Assembly: GCF_048128805.1 (NCBI RefSeq)
Contig: NC_136005.1
Coordinates: forward strand, 15,079,760 to 15,143,759
From: Centroberyx gerrardi
Lineage: Eukaryota > Chordata > Actinopteri > Beryciformes > Berycidae
Reading direction: 5' to 3'
Length of the DNA stretch: 64,000 nt
Below, in pieces: positions 1-11,763 of this stretch. The notes beneath the pieces are model-generated. The model saw only the letters and a list, made by a program, of their open reading frames with translations, was not told the DNA's origin and made no database searches. How positions within the stretch are numbered: position 1 is the first letter of the stretch; every line of letters starts with the position of its first letter. The translations under genes and the position numbers were made by a program.

Positions 1-461
1 CAATATATTTTACAGTATGGCAGGCGGGGCTGGGATCGAGTGCCGGCTGGGAGTCAGAGAGTCAGGAGTGGCCCAGCTGGCCAACAAGGCACATTAGCAC
101 CAAATTATCTTTTTCCCATTTGTATGTCTCTCTCAGTAGCTGCAAGACAGAAAATCTCTGGTCTACATGTGAGAGGAGCCCATGGACTGAAGCAGGGGAG
201 CGTGTCTGTATGCCTGACCTGAAAAGGCTGCAGACTGATGGACTCTATACCCACAAAGGGAACATTTATACAGAGACTGTTGATTCAACCCTGGAGGGGT
301 TGAAGAGAGACTTACCCACTGGTGGTGTCTAATTTATGTTGTGTTGGGTTGTCATTTGGTGCCTAATGAACTATGGGTGAGAACAAGAACTAACTCTCCA
401 GTGTCCTAGACGACAATCCTTGTCACATACAGCAATTCCTTCTCACATGTGCATCATGTAC

Positions 462-3400
462 CTTTGGGATAGTGTACTTGCCCAGCGTGGTGTTCTTGGT
501 TGCCATATGGGCCAAATTCAGGGGCACAATGTTTCCCATTCTCTGGATCTCATGGATGACTGCGTCAGTATAGGGCATGTTTTCTCTGTCGGTCACAGAG
601 GGTTGCCTGGATGAACCAACTACAGTATCGATCTCAGCCTGGACCCTCTCTGCACATAGAAAGAACAGGAAACAATGTCTGATTTGGTGTCCCTCGTACA
701 TGGCTGCTGAGAAAATTATGTCTATGACAGCCACACACCCTTGAAGAATGCAAGCAACACAGAACCTGCCGCCCACCCTACATTCACTCTCTCACTCTCT
801 CCCTAACACACACACATACACACACACGCAAACACACCTTGTATGTGTGGGTAATAGATCATGTATAGCAGTCCCCAGTGTAGAGTAGTGGTTGTGGTCT
901 CAGTTCCAGCGGCGAACAGGTCCAGGGCGCAAAAAGACAAATTCTCCAGATCAAACCCAGAATCTGGATCCTCCTTCTACTGACAACACAACAAAGCAAC
1001 TGCAAGAATCAGTGGCTTGTCAACATTCACAGCCATTTCATTAGTAGAAAATGCACAGAAAACAAACACTATTTTAAGCCCAATACAACAAATTTGCATA
1101 CACATGTGCAAACACAGACACATACTAGCAAATGCACACACACACCTCTCCCATTTCTGAGAGGAAGCAGTCAATGTAGTCTCTTGGCGATGAGGGGTCA
1201 TAGTCTTCTCTGTGTTCTTTGATCCTAATTTTCACAAAGTCAATCAGCTTATATGTCAGAGCGAATATCCTCTGGTGAGGTCCAGGGAGCTTCTTCATCA
1301 GCCAGGGCAGCATGTTGTAAATCTATAGAGCAAACACAGTTACCCAAACAGATGCCAGCTTAACAGCCTGATTTGCATGCACACACACGCACACAAACAT
1401 ACACGCAAACAAATGGGGATCTTCAACAATCAATGCTCATTGCTAGTTTCTGTGGTCAGGCTGGATATAGCCTTGTGTATGACATTATTGCTCTTCTTGT
1501 TATACGTTACTGCATTAAATTAACATAAAAAATCCTCATAATGCCTGTCCTTCCGTGTAACGTAGAGGCTCACCTGTGCCCATGTCCCTCCCTCTAAGTA
1601 CACCAACTCATTGAAGTCCTGAAGGATAGACTGGTACTGCTTGTCACTGTACTCAAAACGATCCCCAAACACCAAGCAGCAGATTACGTTGGATACAGCA
1701 TTGTTCACCAGCAGCTGGGCATTGAAGGGCTCACCTGAAAAATGAAGAGATAATGCGAAAGAAACATTGTGAAACATAGGGCCAACGGTCAAAACCTAAA
1801 AGGTATAATGAGCCGCAAGCAAGGAAAAGCACTATTGGATATTGATTATACATGATTAGACCAAGTAGATATAACAAATACATACTACTAAACTCAAGCA
1901 TACACTTGAGTTTTAACCAAGTGGCCAAAACCACAGGTGAATTTTGAAGCCAATAAGGAAGTGGCGGCAGGCAGCAATTCCTCTAACGTCTGCTAGGGGC
2001 TGGCTCCAAAAAGGCTCCAAACCCGGCCCAACTCCATGCAAGTCAATGGGACCACATCCCAACTTCTCACTCAAAGTATAGAATCAATACATTTTTTTTA
2101 CATGGTATCATTAACAGGATATAACAGATATAAAACGGGGTTGTTTTCCTAGTGATTGACAGGTCGCCTGCCCAGTGACCAACAGGTCGCCGATTACAGA
2201 CCAACAGTAGGCGGTGCTGCGACTCTGCGGACAACCCTCAGGCTCGCTTTGGCTGCGCTGGCGCCTAAAAAATGTCAACATGGTGGCGATCGTAAACCCA
2301 ATCTTCTGGCTTCAAAACAGCCCTTCAGGAACCTATGGGTGACGTCACACTCACTACGTCTAGCTTTTTTTTTTACAGGTTTTAACACAGGTGTGGTCCC
2401 TCACATAATCAAGCAATTAACATCCCATCATGTTTAGAGTTCATGTGTAAAAATGCTGGACAGACCCAATTATCCAATATCTTGACTACCACAACTCAAA
2501 GAAGAGATTTCAGTGACTGAGAGGGGTGACTGTTAGAGACTGCTCAACTTGCTGATGTTTGACAAGTGATGTTGGCAAATTACAGGGAAATACATCATCA
2601 ATTAGGCACAGCTGTTGAAAGAATGGCATACTCCCAAGCCACAATGCCCATTGGTGCGGGATGCAAGGAAACATGGATGAGCAATTCTGAATCAGTCAAC
2701 TGCATGTCAATCTAAGGTGTGAGCAGGTAGTTTCATCATTCTTCAAGAACAGTTCCTTGAAAACTTTATAGAGGGATACTATACTTGGGTTGCAGTGCAT
2801 AAACCCCTTATTACACATAAAAATACACCTTTGCAAGTGAAGTGGTACAAAGAACACAAGCATCGGTGTACTGAGCAGTGGAAAAAGTCATATGGTCAGA
2901 TGGGTCGTCACACGCGAGGTGGCTGTGTTACAGTGTGGGCTGCTTTTTACTGGCATGGTTCTGATCCATTGAACCCACAGCAGGGTAAATGTCAAGAACT
3001 ATACAACAAATCTGAGTAATCACATTCATCCAGTGGTGACAATACTCCCATCCACAGGACACGCACGGTCACAGAATGGTTTGTTGACCATGAAAAGGAT
3101 GTAAATGTATCTCACTTGGTCAGCCCTGTTCCCACATCTTAACCAATTAAGCACTTACAGGAGATTCTGGAGCATTTCCTGAGACAGTGTTTTCCACCAT
3201 TTGTGTAATACCTTGTTGATGAGCAAAGGCCTCATTCAGATAGTGGCACTCCTGCTGGATGGATGGTTCGAGGGTCTTCTTGCCCACACCAAAGTTCCTG
3301 AGTGTATGGAGAGCAAATCTCCGCTGCTGCTTCCACGAATAGCCATTTGATGCCACCAAACCTGTTGGGAACATAAAACAGCGTAGACTGAACGCGTAGA

Positions 3401-6400
3401 TTGAAAGCAACAGTGTTTTTCATCCCTTTTCATTGCACAAAAGAGGTGTTAAAGGATAAGGCTGGTGTTTTTTTAATGCATTGCTTACCGTCAACAAATC
3501 CTATGAAAATAACAAAATCAGCAATGATTTTGTTTTGCCAAGAAGTCTCGTCCATGTAGCCATAGAACTCCATTGTATTAAAAAAAACGGTTAAAAACAC
3601 GTCAAAGACCCATGCCGTTGCTCTGGGCAACATATTTCATCATCGCGATGGACCGGGCCAGCCGACTTTTTCCTCAAACAACTTAATAAGCCGGCTGTAA
3701 AGACGTTTGCGATCTCAGGAAAGTAGTTCCGTAGCACCGAAAATAGTCCCCGGCGTAATGAAGAATTTGTTCCCATTTGAATTTGGTTTGGTAATAACTA
3801 CAACAGCATGACTTTTCGTGGTAACAGTTAGCAATTTTTTAAATTGAAACTATGTCTTTGTGAGCTGTATTTAAAGGTTTTTAGCTTACAATTGGAGCCA
3901 ATGACTTCCGGATTGACGGCTAAAAATGGTACGTGGGAAGTCAGAAAGTAACGGGAGTAGAGCAAACGCATTGTTGATTATGTTATTTTCATAGGATTTG
4001 TTGACGGTAAGCAATGCATTAAAAAATACCAGCCATATCCTTTAATATAAAACAGTACACTTGAGATGGTCTCAAAGGCAATTCTTTCGAATAACTTTTT
4101 TATTTAAAATCAAAACTAGACACATTACGTATTTGTGTGTCCTACCTGATACTACTGTCCTGAGTAGACTTAGGTACAATCACTAGCAACGTTTTCAAAC
4201 AAAATGCAACGCACACTACCTTTATTCCCAAACGTTTCCTGAAACAGCGGGATGACAGGGCGATCTGTGTAATCCTCCCCTCTTTCGACCAAGGCTTCTC
4301 TCACAAGCTTGTACCCGTTGATTACCACAATCCTTCCACCAAAGAGTCGAAGGCTGAAAATGTTTCCATATTTCTCTGCAAACTGAGAGAGAAACAGCAG
4401 ATTGGTATTGTGGTCCAACATTCAGTGGCCTGTTCACATTGTAGAGCTCACTGGGAAGATACAATAGATGAGGAATATGAAAGGAATATGTTAGATACAC
4501 TGAGCTAGCAGCCAAAGTATTCTCCATTAGTTCCATGCATTTGTCCCCATATCCACTGCTAGTTTAGTCTTTGGGATTTGTGGTCAGGTCTTTGAGGTGA
4601 CACAATTAAGACCATTTCTGAAGCAGTCAAAATAAACCGCCATGTGACTCTGGTTGAAGAGAAAAACACCAGCTAGGGCCCAAATTAAGGAATTCCTAAA
4701 GAGTTTTCATTTACAAAATGCTGGTAGCAGAATTGGGTAGTCACACAATATCCTCAATACCTGCTAACTGTTTTAACAGATGAGTCTACTCTAGAAATTA
4801 AGCTATTTCTCAAATCCTCATGTTGGACATGATTCCAACTAAACTCCTAAAAGATGTTCTTGATGCAATTGGCACTTAAATCGTATTGATTATAAATAGT
4901 GTTGGTCCGATACCGATACCAGTATCGGAAATGCCTCCGATACAGCCTAAAATGCTGGATCGGGTATCGGCGAGTACGCGAGTCTATGCACCGATCCAAT
5001 ATCACGTCATTTATTAGCCCCGAAAAAAAACAACTTTAAAGTAGTTTCACCCAGATAAAACGGCCGTTTTCACGGAAATCAATTCTTCTTCGCCGCTCTA
5101 AAACAGTAGCCTACACAGCAAGTTGCGCTGTGCTGCCACCAGGCTGCCACTGGCAACTACTGTTTCATTTACGCTACACAGGCAAACAACAACACGTGCG
5201 GTGCTAGCGGAGAGTGTAATGTTAGTCAGAGCTAGCAAAATGTCAGCAATTTGGCAATATTTTACACTGGAAAATCCCACCAGTAAAACGGCGACGTGTA
5301 CAGTATGCAAGGCTTTAGTTTCGAGGGGTGGCACTAGTGTTGCCAATTTCAACACCGGCAATCTTATAAAGCATTTGAAGACGCATCACGCGAAAGAGCA
5401 CGATGAGTTCACCAAGGCAAAGGGGGAAAAAAAGGACGAACTGCAGCAGCAAACGTTGGAAACCGCATTCCAACGACGCGATAAATTCCACAAAGACAGC
5501 CCAAAAGCAACAAAGATAACCGACAAACTTGTCGAATTCATTGTTCTGGACGACCAACCCGTCGGTCGTTGAAAACGTGGGATTTTGCCGCTTAATGGAT
5601 CATTTGGAGCCACGGTACATTTTGCCAGGTCGCAAATACATCTCCAAAACTGCCCTCCCCAAACTATACGAGACAGTGAGGGAACACATTTCATATAGGC
5701 TAAAAGACGTGCAGGCGATTAGCTTTACGACTGACATTTGGAGCTCCGACGTGTGCCCAATGTCTTTGCTCAGTTTAACTGCACAATGGGTGGACACGGA
5801 TTCGACATTTGCTCTTCGAAGTGCGGTGCTGCAAGCAAATGAATTCTGTGGGTCACATACTGGCACGTCAATTGCCGAAACAATTGAAGGGATGCTGGTA
5901 AAATGGAACATCCCCAAGTCCAATGTTCATGTTGTTTTGCGCGACAACGCAAGCAACATGAAGAAAGCGATGGACGAGATGGACGTGTCGAGTTTGGGAT
6001 GCTTCACCCACTCGATCCAGCTGGTGGTGCACGAAGGGCTACTATCACAGCGAAGTGTGAGTGATGCGCTGGCGAATGGTAGAAAGATAGTTGGGCATTT
6101 TAAACACTCGCCACTGGCTACTACACACCTGGAGGATATCCAGAAAGATTTCCAAATGCCCACCAAACGTTTGCACCAAGACGTGGCAACGAGGTGGAAC
6201 AGCACGTTCTATATGGTCGAGAGTCTACTGGAGCAGAAGCGATCGATTTCATCATATGGAGCTGACCACGACCTGCCAGCGACCCTGACAGCCAACCAGT
6301 GGGATTTGCTGGAGAAAACCATCGCCGTTCTGGCACCATTTTAAGAACTGACCAGACAGATTAGCTCCTCCACCTCCTCTGCAGCTGAAGTTATCCCCTC

Positions 6401-9400
6401 GGTCACAGTGCTAAAACGGCTGCTTGCTCGGGAGAACCAGGAGGACACGGGTATAAAAACGATGAAAACTACCCTTCTAGAGTCTGTCAACAAAAGATTC
6501 AGAACCATCGAGGATGAGCCCTTGTATGCAGTTGCCACTCTCTTGGACCCGCGTTTCAAAGACAGGTATGTCTAATAGTATGCTTATTAAATGTAATAGT
6601 CCATATTATAAACAAAACTTAGAAATAGTGTTCTAGATATCTAGACATTGCATTGTTATTATTTTATGCACATGCATCATATGCATTACTATTGCATTAA
6701 CCTATGTCTGTCACCACCAAGAGCTACTATGGAGGAGGTTGTTGTTTATTTTAGACATTTATTTATTATGTTTTATTGTTATTTCAGATACTTCACAAGT
6801 GCAGACAGCATCAAGCATGCAAAGGATGCACTGACTCAAGAGGTGGAGAAGACGGAGGAGTCATTGAGGAGGACTACAACTGAGGCAGCAGAGCCAGCGT
6901 CGGAAAAGGCCCCACGTATGGAAGCACAGCCAAGCAGCAGCAGCAGCTTGAAGGGCCTGTTTGAGGAAATCCTGCAGGAGCATGATGAGGAACGTGGGGC
7001 AAGCAGCACAAGCACACAGGTTCAAATACAGACATATTTGACAGAGCAAACTATCCCGCGCTCAGACAGCCCATTCCAGTACTGGAGAGGCAACCAAGTT
7101 CGGTTTCCCACCCTGGCTGCCACTGCTGCAAAATTTCTCTGTGCTCCTTGTACCAGTGTGGATAGCGAGAGACTGTTCAGCGCAGCCTCCAACATTGCTG
7201 ATGCAAGGAGGAACAGGCTAGGAGGAGAGAGAGCAGAAATGCTCATCTTCTTGAAGAAGAACCTGCCATTGCTCTTGAAATTGTGAGCAATACTAAGTTG
7301 CTACTGCAATGTGTAGCCTACTTGTTTGAACTTTTGTTTACTGTGTAACTGCTGCTCTTTTGTTTTACACTGTAATTGTAATTCTTGTTTATTTTTGAAT
7401 GTTTAGTTTTTAAGTTGCTGTTGCACTACTGTTTTATACTGTTACTGTACTATTTACATTTTTTTATTTTACTAAATTGTGGCTGCACTTTAACAATTTA
7501 TTAAAGGAATTGTTATTTATTCCTAGATTTATTTAGTTTTTAAGTTGCTGTTGCACTACTGTTTTATACTGTTACTGTACTATTTAAAATTTTAGATGTC
7601 TTTTATTTTACTAAATTGTGGCTGCACTTTAACAGTTTTTTAAAGGAATTGTTATTTATTCCTAGATTGTTTTATTTATGTTCTTCTTAAGTTATGACTG
7701 ACTGTCAAACTAGATAATAAAAGAAAGTTCTATGGCATTCATTCTCTGTATGTATTTGTTCATGTTTTACAAAGGGTTTAACCTGAGCCAGGCCATACAA
7801 CAATGATAGCAATCATATCGCATCCATACAGGGTTAGTAGTATACAGCTGTTAAAAAATAATAATAATATAGTATATATATATTTTTAACGCACTGGTAT
7901 CGGATCGGTACTCGGTATCGGCCAATACGCAAGTTCAGGTATCGGAATCGGTATCGGGAAGGGAAAAATGGTATCGGAACATCTCTAATTATAAATAACA
8001 TTTTATTTACTGGTTCTGTCCCCTCCTACTTCAAATATGTCCTTAATTTAACCACTACTTAAAAAAACCTCCTTGTCCTTGATAATTATAGACCAATATC
8101 TAAACTGCCTTTCCTGTCCAAGGTATTGGAGAAAGAAGTTTCCACACAGTTAACATCCTATACGAACAATAACATCTTTCAAAAATGTCAGTCTGATTTT
8201 ATAGCGCTAGATGGTACAGCGACTGCTTGACCTTTCTTAGGTGTCTTGAAAAATTGCATTGGCATTACTGATACTGCTCTGAATCTGTTTAAATCCTATC
8301 TCACAGGGAGGAATTTCCCTGTTGTTGGAATGCTTGTTCATCTGTAGTGGGTATCACCTGTGGCATCCCTCAGGGGTCACTTCTTGGCCCTCTACTATTC
8401 TCCAGTGTTGGGCAGTAACGTCGCTACAAGTAGCGGCGCTACTAGTTTAACTACATTTCTCAGTAGCGTGGTGGTAGCATCGCTGTTTTTGAATCAAATA
8501 GCGTTTTTAGTAGCGAAGCTGTTTTATTGTTCAAGTAGTGCGGTAACGTCCACAAAAGCTACATTTTCCCAAGCATTTCTAAAGCTCAAGCGCAGCGGAG
8601 CTTTCTGCTGCGGTCTGGAATAATACTGCTAAGGATAGGTACGTGATGCCAGCGCCACACGGAGGAACTGTGTCGATGGAGGCACTTCGGTATGACGGTG
8701 ACATCACTTACCAATCCTTGGGCTGATGCCTACGACATCTCTGGTGCAGGGAATACAGTTAACACGCGTCAGGTCTTTACTCTTTTGCTACTGTGGTTTG
8801 AGTTGAGATAAAAGAGTTTGTTAAAGTACGTCTCCACAGCTTTATCCTGCTAATGTGCCCAAGTCTCCACTAGATTGAGCATACACATGCAAACACAAGT
8901 GTACACACACACACACACACACACAAACAAACATAGATGAACATACACACACTCTCAGCACTTTGCTTTATGTTATTAGGCTATGTGGAGCACATGTTTT
9001 TTTGTTTGTTTGTTTTTGTTGTAATGCGATGCAATGTAAAAAAAAAAAAAAGTAGCTTCGATGTAGCAAACTACTTTTGCCATGTTGCTCGTAGCTTAGC
9101 TAGCTACATTTCTCTTGGGGATAGCTTCAATGTAGTGGAGCTTCATTTAATGTAGAGCTCACTACATTTTCCAAGTAGCTTGCCCAACACTGCTATTCTC
9201 CATTTTGTATGCTCCCTCTTGGCAACATTATTTCGGATTTTCGGCCTATATTAAACCGGCGGCAGTGTTATTTGACTCTGACCTCTGCTTTGACCAACAG
9301 ATTAAGAAAGTTGGTCAGTCCTGCTTCCTCCAACTGAGAAATATCACAAAAATCTGAATATATCTTTCTTTTGCTGATCTTGACAAATGACTGCTGTAAT

Positions 9401-10678
9401 TATTTATACTCCGGTCTAAGTTGAAGTTCTCTCAATCACCTGCAGCTTGAACAGAATGCAGCTGCAAGGCTTCAAACTAATTCCAGGAAGTACGATCATA
9501 TCAGCCATAGCCTCTTTACACTGGCTACCTGTTGAATTTAGAATCAAATTGATGACTTTTAAGGCTAAACTGGGTCTCGCCCGTTTGATCTTCTGTCCTC
9601 CTATGAGCCCGATTCCTGGCAGATATCTACTAGGGATCGTTTGGTTGTCCTAAGGTCCAGGCAAGTGCATTACTGTTGGCATGATTTTGCAGACGGTCAG
9701 GTCAGATTGTAACAACTGCACATGGAGGCAGGCAGAGTTTGGCAGAAGACTATATCCACTGAGTGAAAATGCTGCGGTGCTGCTGCTTTCTGGGCTGTGA
9801 ATATAAATACGTTGGTTGGTCGCCATATTGTTTTCACAGTCTGGCTTTTTTGGAGATATTTTAGCATACCCCATTTGGACTGATTGTTAGTAGCAAGAGG
9901 ATAGCAACAGAGCTCGCAGGTTCAACCCAACCGACAGCGGACTTGGGAGTCAGTATTATGGGTCCAAGTACTACATGTAAGAGACAAATTATATATAGAC
10001 TAGGTCCAAAATCGCCAAACTTGTCATTTAAAGTGTTTTTTTCTTGGAAGTCTCAAAGTTCTGTTATAGACACACTGCAGAGCGCGTCTAAAGCCACGCC
10101 CACCATGGGGGGAAACAATATTGCCTACAAACAGGCAAAAGTGGCGGTCCTGCCTCCAACAGAGAGGGAGAGGTAGCCTACATAAAAAATGCCCTTAATT
10201 AGCCTCCATCAATGTCCTTTTTTATTGCTCCAATAAAGCTGGATTAATGATCCCACACAGTGGCCTGAAGTGAAATACTAACTAACAAAGTATTCCCAGT
10301 TTGTCATTAATAAAAAACTATGTTCGAAAAAATCGACTCGTTCCCGGTCGCACATCACCAGCCGCGAATAGGGAGCTACGAATCTGGAGCTAACTTCAGC
10401 TTCGTTTTATCTGATATTACAACGGCTTCGAACGTGACTCAGCCAATCAGAACTGAGGACCAGAACTACGTACTTACCTTGGTGAAATCCAGGTGTATTT
10501 CGCTGGGTTTGATGCGATGAAGGTCACCAATCAGAGGAAGAGACCATGGTCCAGGAGGAAAGTTTCTCGGGGCTCTGTTCTTCAAAACATCAGCAAACAA
10601 CAAGAAAACACACACAAATATCAAAACACTCCTCCCGTCCATCCATTCCAGGGCTATTACGTCATATAATGTTTCCAT
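462..10678 (-). CDS. CYP2-family cytochrome P450, gene A (exons 1-7; 3' part beyond the window)
   Basis: Predicted microsomal haem monooxygenase of family CYP2. Coding exons on the minus strand: 10678-10478, 4382-4220, 3361-3212, 1734-1574, 1322-1146, 976-838 and 649-462, all with GT/AG borders and the standard CYP2 phases (0,1,1,0,0,1,0). They encode 393 residues: start [15 protein letters not shown], a hydrophobic anchor, the NFPPGP hinge, WKQQRR (C-helix WxxxR), [12 protein letters not shown] (I-helix) and HEIQR (ExxR). The METL start is chosen because it matches gene B and gives a normal anchor length; an ATG seven codons upstream is also in frame. Exons 8 and 9 with the haem cysteine should lie left of base 1, since bases 1-460 match intron 7 of gene B. 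Intron 1 is about 6.1 kb, against 1 kb in B, because of nested transposons. No inactivating change is visible in the seven exons. Confidence 0.93.
1918..2378. mobile_element. Unclassified 461-bp insertion with 8-bp target duplication, intron 3 of gene A
   Basis: Flanked by the 8-bp direct repeat GTTTTAAC at 1910-1917 and 2379-2386. Gene B at about 18960 shows the matching uninterrupted site. No terminal inverted repeats are visible and one end carries an 11-base T run. The interior resembles a GC-rich dispersed fish repeat. An 8-bp duplication fits hAT chemistry, but the lack of inverted ends leaves the class open. Confidence 0.65.
2440..3150 (+). mobile_element. Tc1/mariner transposase relic, copy in gene A intron 3
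   Basis: Translation shows typical Tc1-like pieces: [31 protein letters not shown] and [14 protein letters not shown]. The frame is broken and the ends are not clear. The same relic is in intron 3 of gene B (18960-19620), so it was inserted before the A/B duplication and has decayed in parallel. Confidence 0.75.
3453..4041. mobile_element. 589-bp MITE with long inverted ends and TTAA target, intron 2 of gene A
   Basis: Starts AGGATAAGGCTGG and ends CCAGCCATATCCT; the inverted match continues for about 75 bp through the shared TGCATTGCTTACCGTCAAC block. TTAA is duplicated at 3449-3452 and 4042-4045, and gene B has a single TTAA in the same place (20487-20490). TTAA targets are used by piggyBac and Kolobok elements; the end sequence does not decide between them. 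No ORF of note. Confidence 0.85.
4897..7987 (+). mobile_element. Full-length hAT DNA transposon (3091 bp) with 8-bp target duplication
   Basis: Imperfect 18-bp terminal inverted repeats: TAGTGTTGGTCCGATACC on the left and TAGAGATGTTCCGATACC on the reverse of the right end (15 of 18 match). Both subterminal regions are rich in CCGATA/TATCGG motifs, probably transposase binding sites. The target duplication ATTATAAA is perfect at 4889-4896 and 7988-7995. It encodes a BED-finger hAT transposase with few lesions, so it is fairly young, and it sits inside an older LINE. Confidence 0.95.
5240..7286 (+). pseudogene. hAT transposase (BED zinc finger plus hAT dimerisation domain), disabled
   Basis: ZBED-type hAT transposase. 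An N-terminal BED finger ([19 protein letters not shown], then LIKHLKTHH) is followed by the catalytic region ([44 protein letters not shown]) and the C-terminal dimerisation block ([20 protein letters not shown]). An intron with good borders is inferred at 6566-6787 (DPRFKDRY|F junction, 222 bp). One frameshift lies between about 5540 and 5572 and one TAA stop is at 6342-6344; otherwise it is intact. The start is the ATG before SAIWQYF; an upstream in-frame ATG is at 5219. Confidence 0.88.
8403..9192. mobile_element. Non-autonomous hAT-type element (790 bp) nested in the LINE
   Basis: The ends are perfect inverted repeats of CAGTGTTGGGCA, with the 8-bp duplication CTATTCTC at 8395-8402 and 9193-9200. 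Inside are a CA repeat, an A run and several GTAGC-rich motifs near both ends. No transposase is encoded. Confidence 0.88.
9661..10470. repeat. Repeat-rich part of gene A intron 1, class unknown
   Basis: After the LINE end, this stretch has no counterpart in the 1-kb intron 1 of gene B. It contains GC-rich blocks of dispersed-repeat character (around 10080-10170 and 10330-10450) but no coding frame or clear terminal repeats that I can identify. Confidence 0.4.
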
Positions 10679-11763
10679 TTGGTATTTTTCGGAGGACACG
10701 TCAAATGTTTACTCTCTTTTGACTGCCGTAAGACGAGTGCTCGACTGGGTCAGTCGACGGTGAATTTGTTATGAACGCGGAAATGTTTTGTGTGACCTTT
10801 GATTGCTGAATTATTACAGTATTGCCGGAGCTTCTGATACTGCACTGATAGTAGGCTGTGACGTGCAACATTTGTAACGTTTTACAGTACATCAGTATTT
10901 TGAGTTAGGTGGAGAAAATTTTAAAAATGATATTCCCTCTACAAGTCAAAATCTTCAAAAACATGCAAATATGCCTAGAATTTACGTGGTAAAAGATTTG
11001 CTGATTGCATCAAGACTGTCTAAGTAAGAATTTGCCTTAGAATTGTTAAATTATTTATCTATCTGGAATACACAACACACACACATACACTCATGCACAA
11101 CCTTACTGGAAGACTTGAAGGCCTACTATTGAATCTAATGCAGTGAAGTAGTAAAATTCTTCCATTATTATCAGACTATGATAAAGAATGAGCAGGAAAT
11201 GAACCTCAGGATCATTTATTTACACACTCAAGTACAAGTTGGATTTTGGCCTGAATGAGTCTGACAAATCTACTATACAATGTGAAGTGTATTAAGAATT
11301 TGGTTCTCTGATAATTCTTTAAAAAAGGTTGACGTAATCTTTTGTTTCAAGGATGTTATTACATATTTACAAGTATAATATGCAGGTTTATTGGACAGGC
11401 TTATTGAGAATAAAATGTTTCCAAATTATGTTTTGCTTATACTATAGGACATTATAAAACAACATGGTGATACAGATTACAGTAGATGTTTTTAAGGTAT
11501 AACATAGGGGTAACTGATGTGGAAAACACCTTCTGTATTTGAGTACACAGAAGGAAGACATACAATTTAGAATGTTGATACATTTTTCGTAAAGATTTGA
11601 GCATTCATGATTTATCATAATAAAGCACAGTGCCACTCGGCCTTGGGCAATAAAAAGAAAATTTCCGATTTTGAAAGTTTATGCTGTTCAAGGTTCTGCA
11701 GCGCCATTTCTCTTAGTTCTTTATTAAGTATGGGGGTAGAGCAGGTCAGAGACAGTGAGTGGT
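10679..11763. other. Spacer between gene A start and gene B stop
   Basis: Holds the promoter of A on the right-hand side of its ATG and the 3' UTR of B. A minus-strand AATAAA is at 11392-11387, about 375 bases past the stop of B, and is a candidate poly(A) signal. No gene seen. Confidence 0.45.

Larger units (their letters stand above)
4780..9660 (+). mobile_element. L2-like LINE reverse-transcriptase remnant split by two hAT elements
   Basis: Three pieces read on the plus strand: 4780-4896 ([18 protein letters not shown]), 7988-8402 ([27 protein letters not shown]) and 9193-9660 ([17 protein letters not shown], then a region like [12 protein letters not shown]). These are the RT fingers and palm and the C-terminal tail of fish L2/Maui-type LINEs. 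Removing the two hAT insertions, each with its 8-bp duplication, restores continuity. Several stops and an internal deletion of roughly 90 residues after the second insertion point show that the LINE is dead. It lies in intron 1 of gene A and is absent from gene B. Confidence 0.8.

Noticed and set aside
423-776. 117-codon ORF covering gene A exon 7 (and the like in B, 13806-14159)
   Set aside because: Only the exon part (462-649) is coding; the rest is read-through into introns.
5315-6339. Long minus-strand ORFs across the hAT element
   Set aside because: Mirror frames of the plus-strand transposase; no motif of their own.
8937-9155. 72-codon ORF in the hAT-type non-autonomous element
   Set aside because: Made of low-complexity CA, T-rich and A-run sequence.
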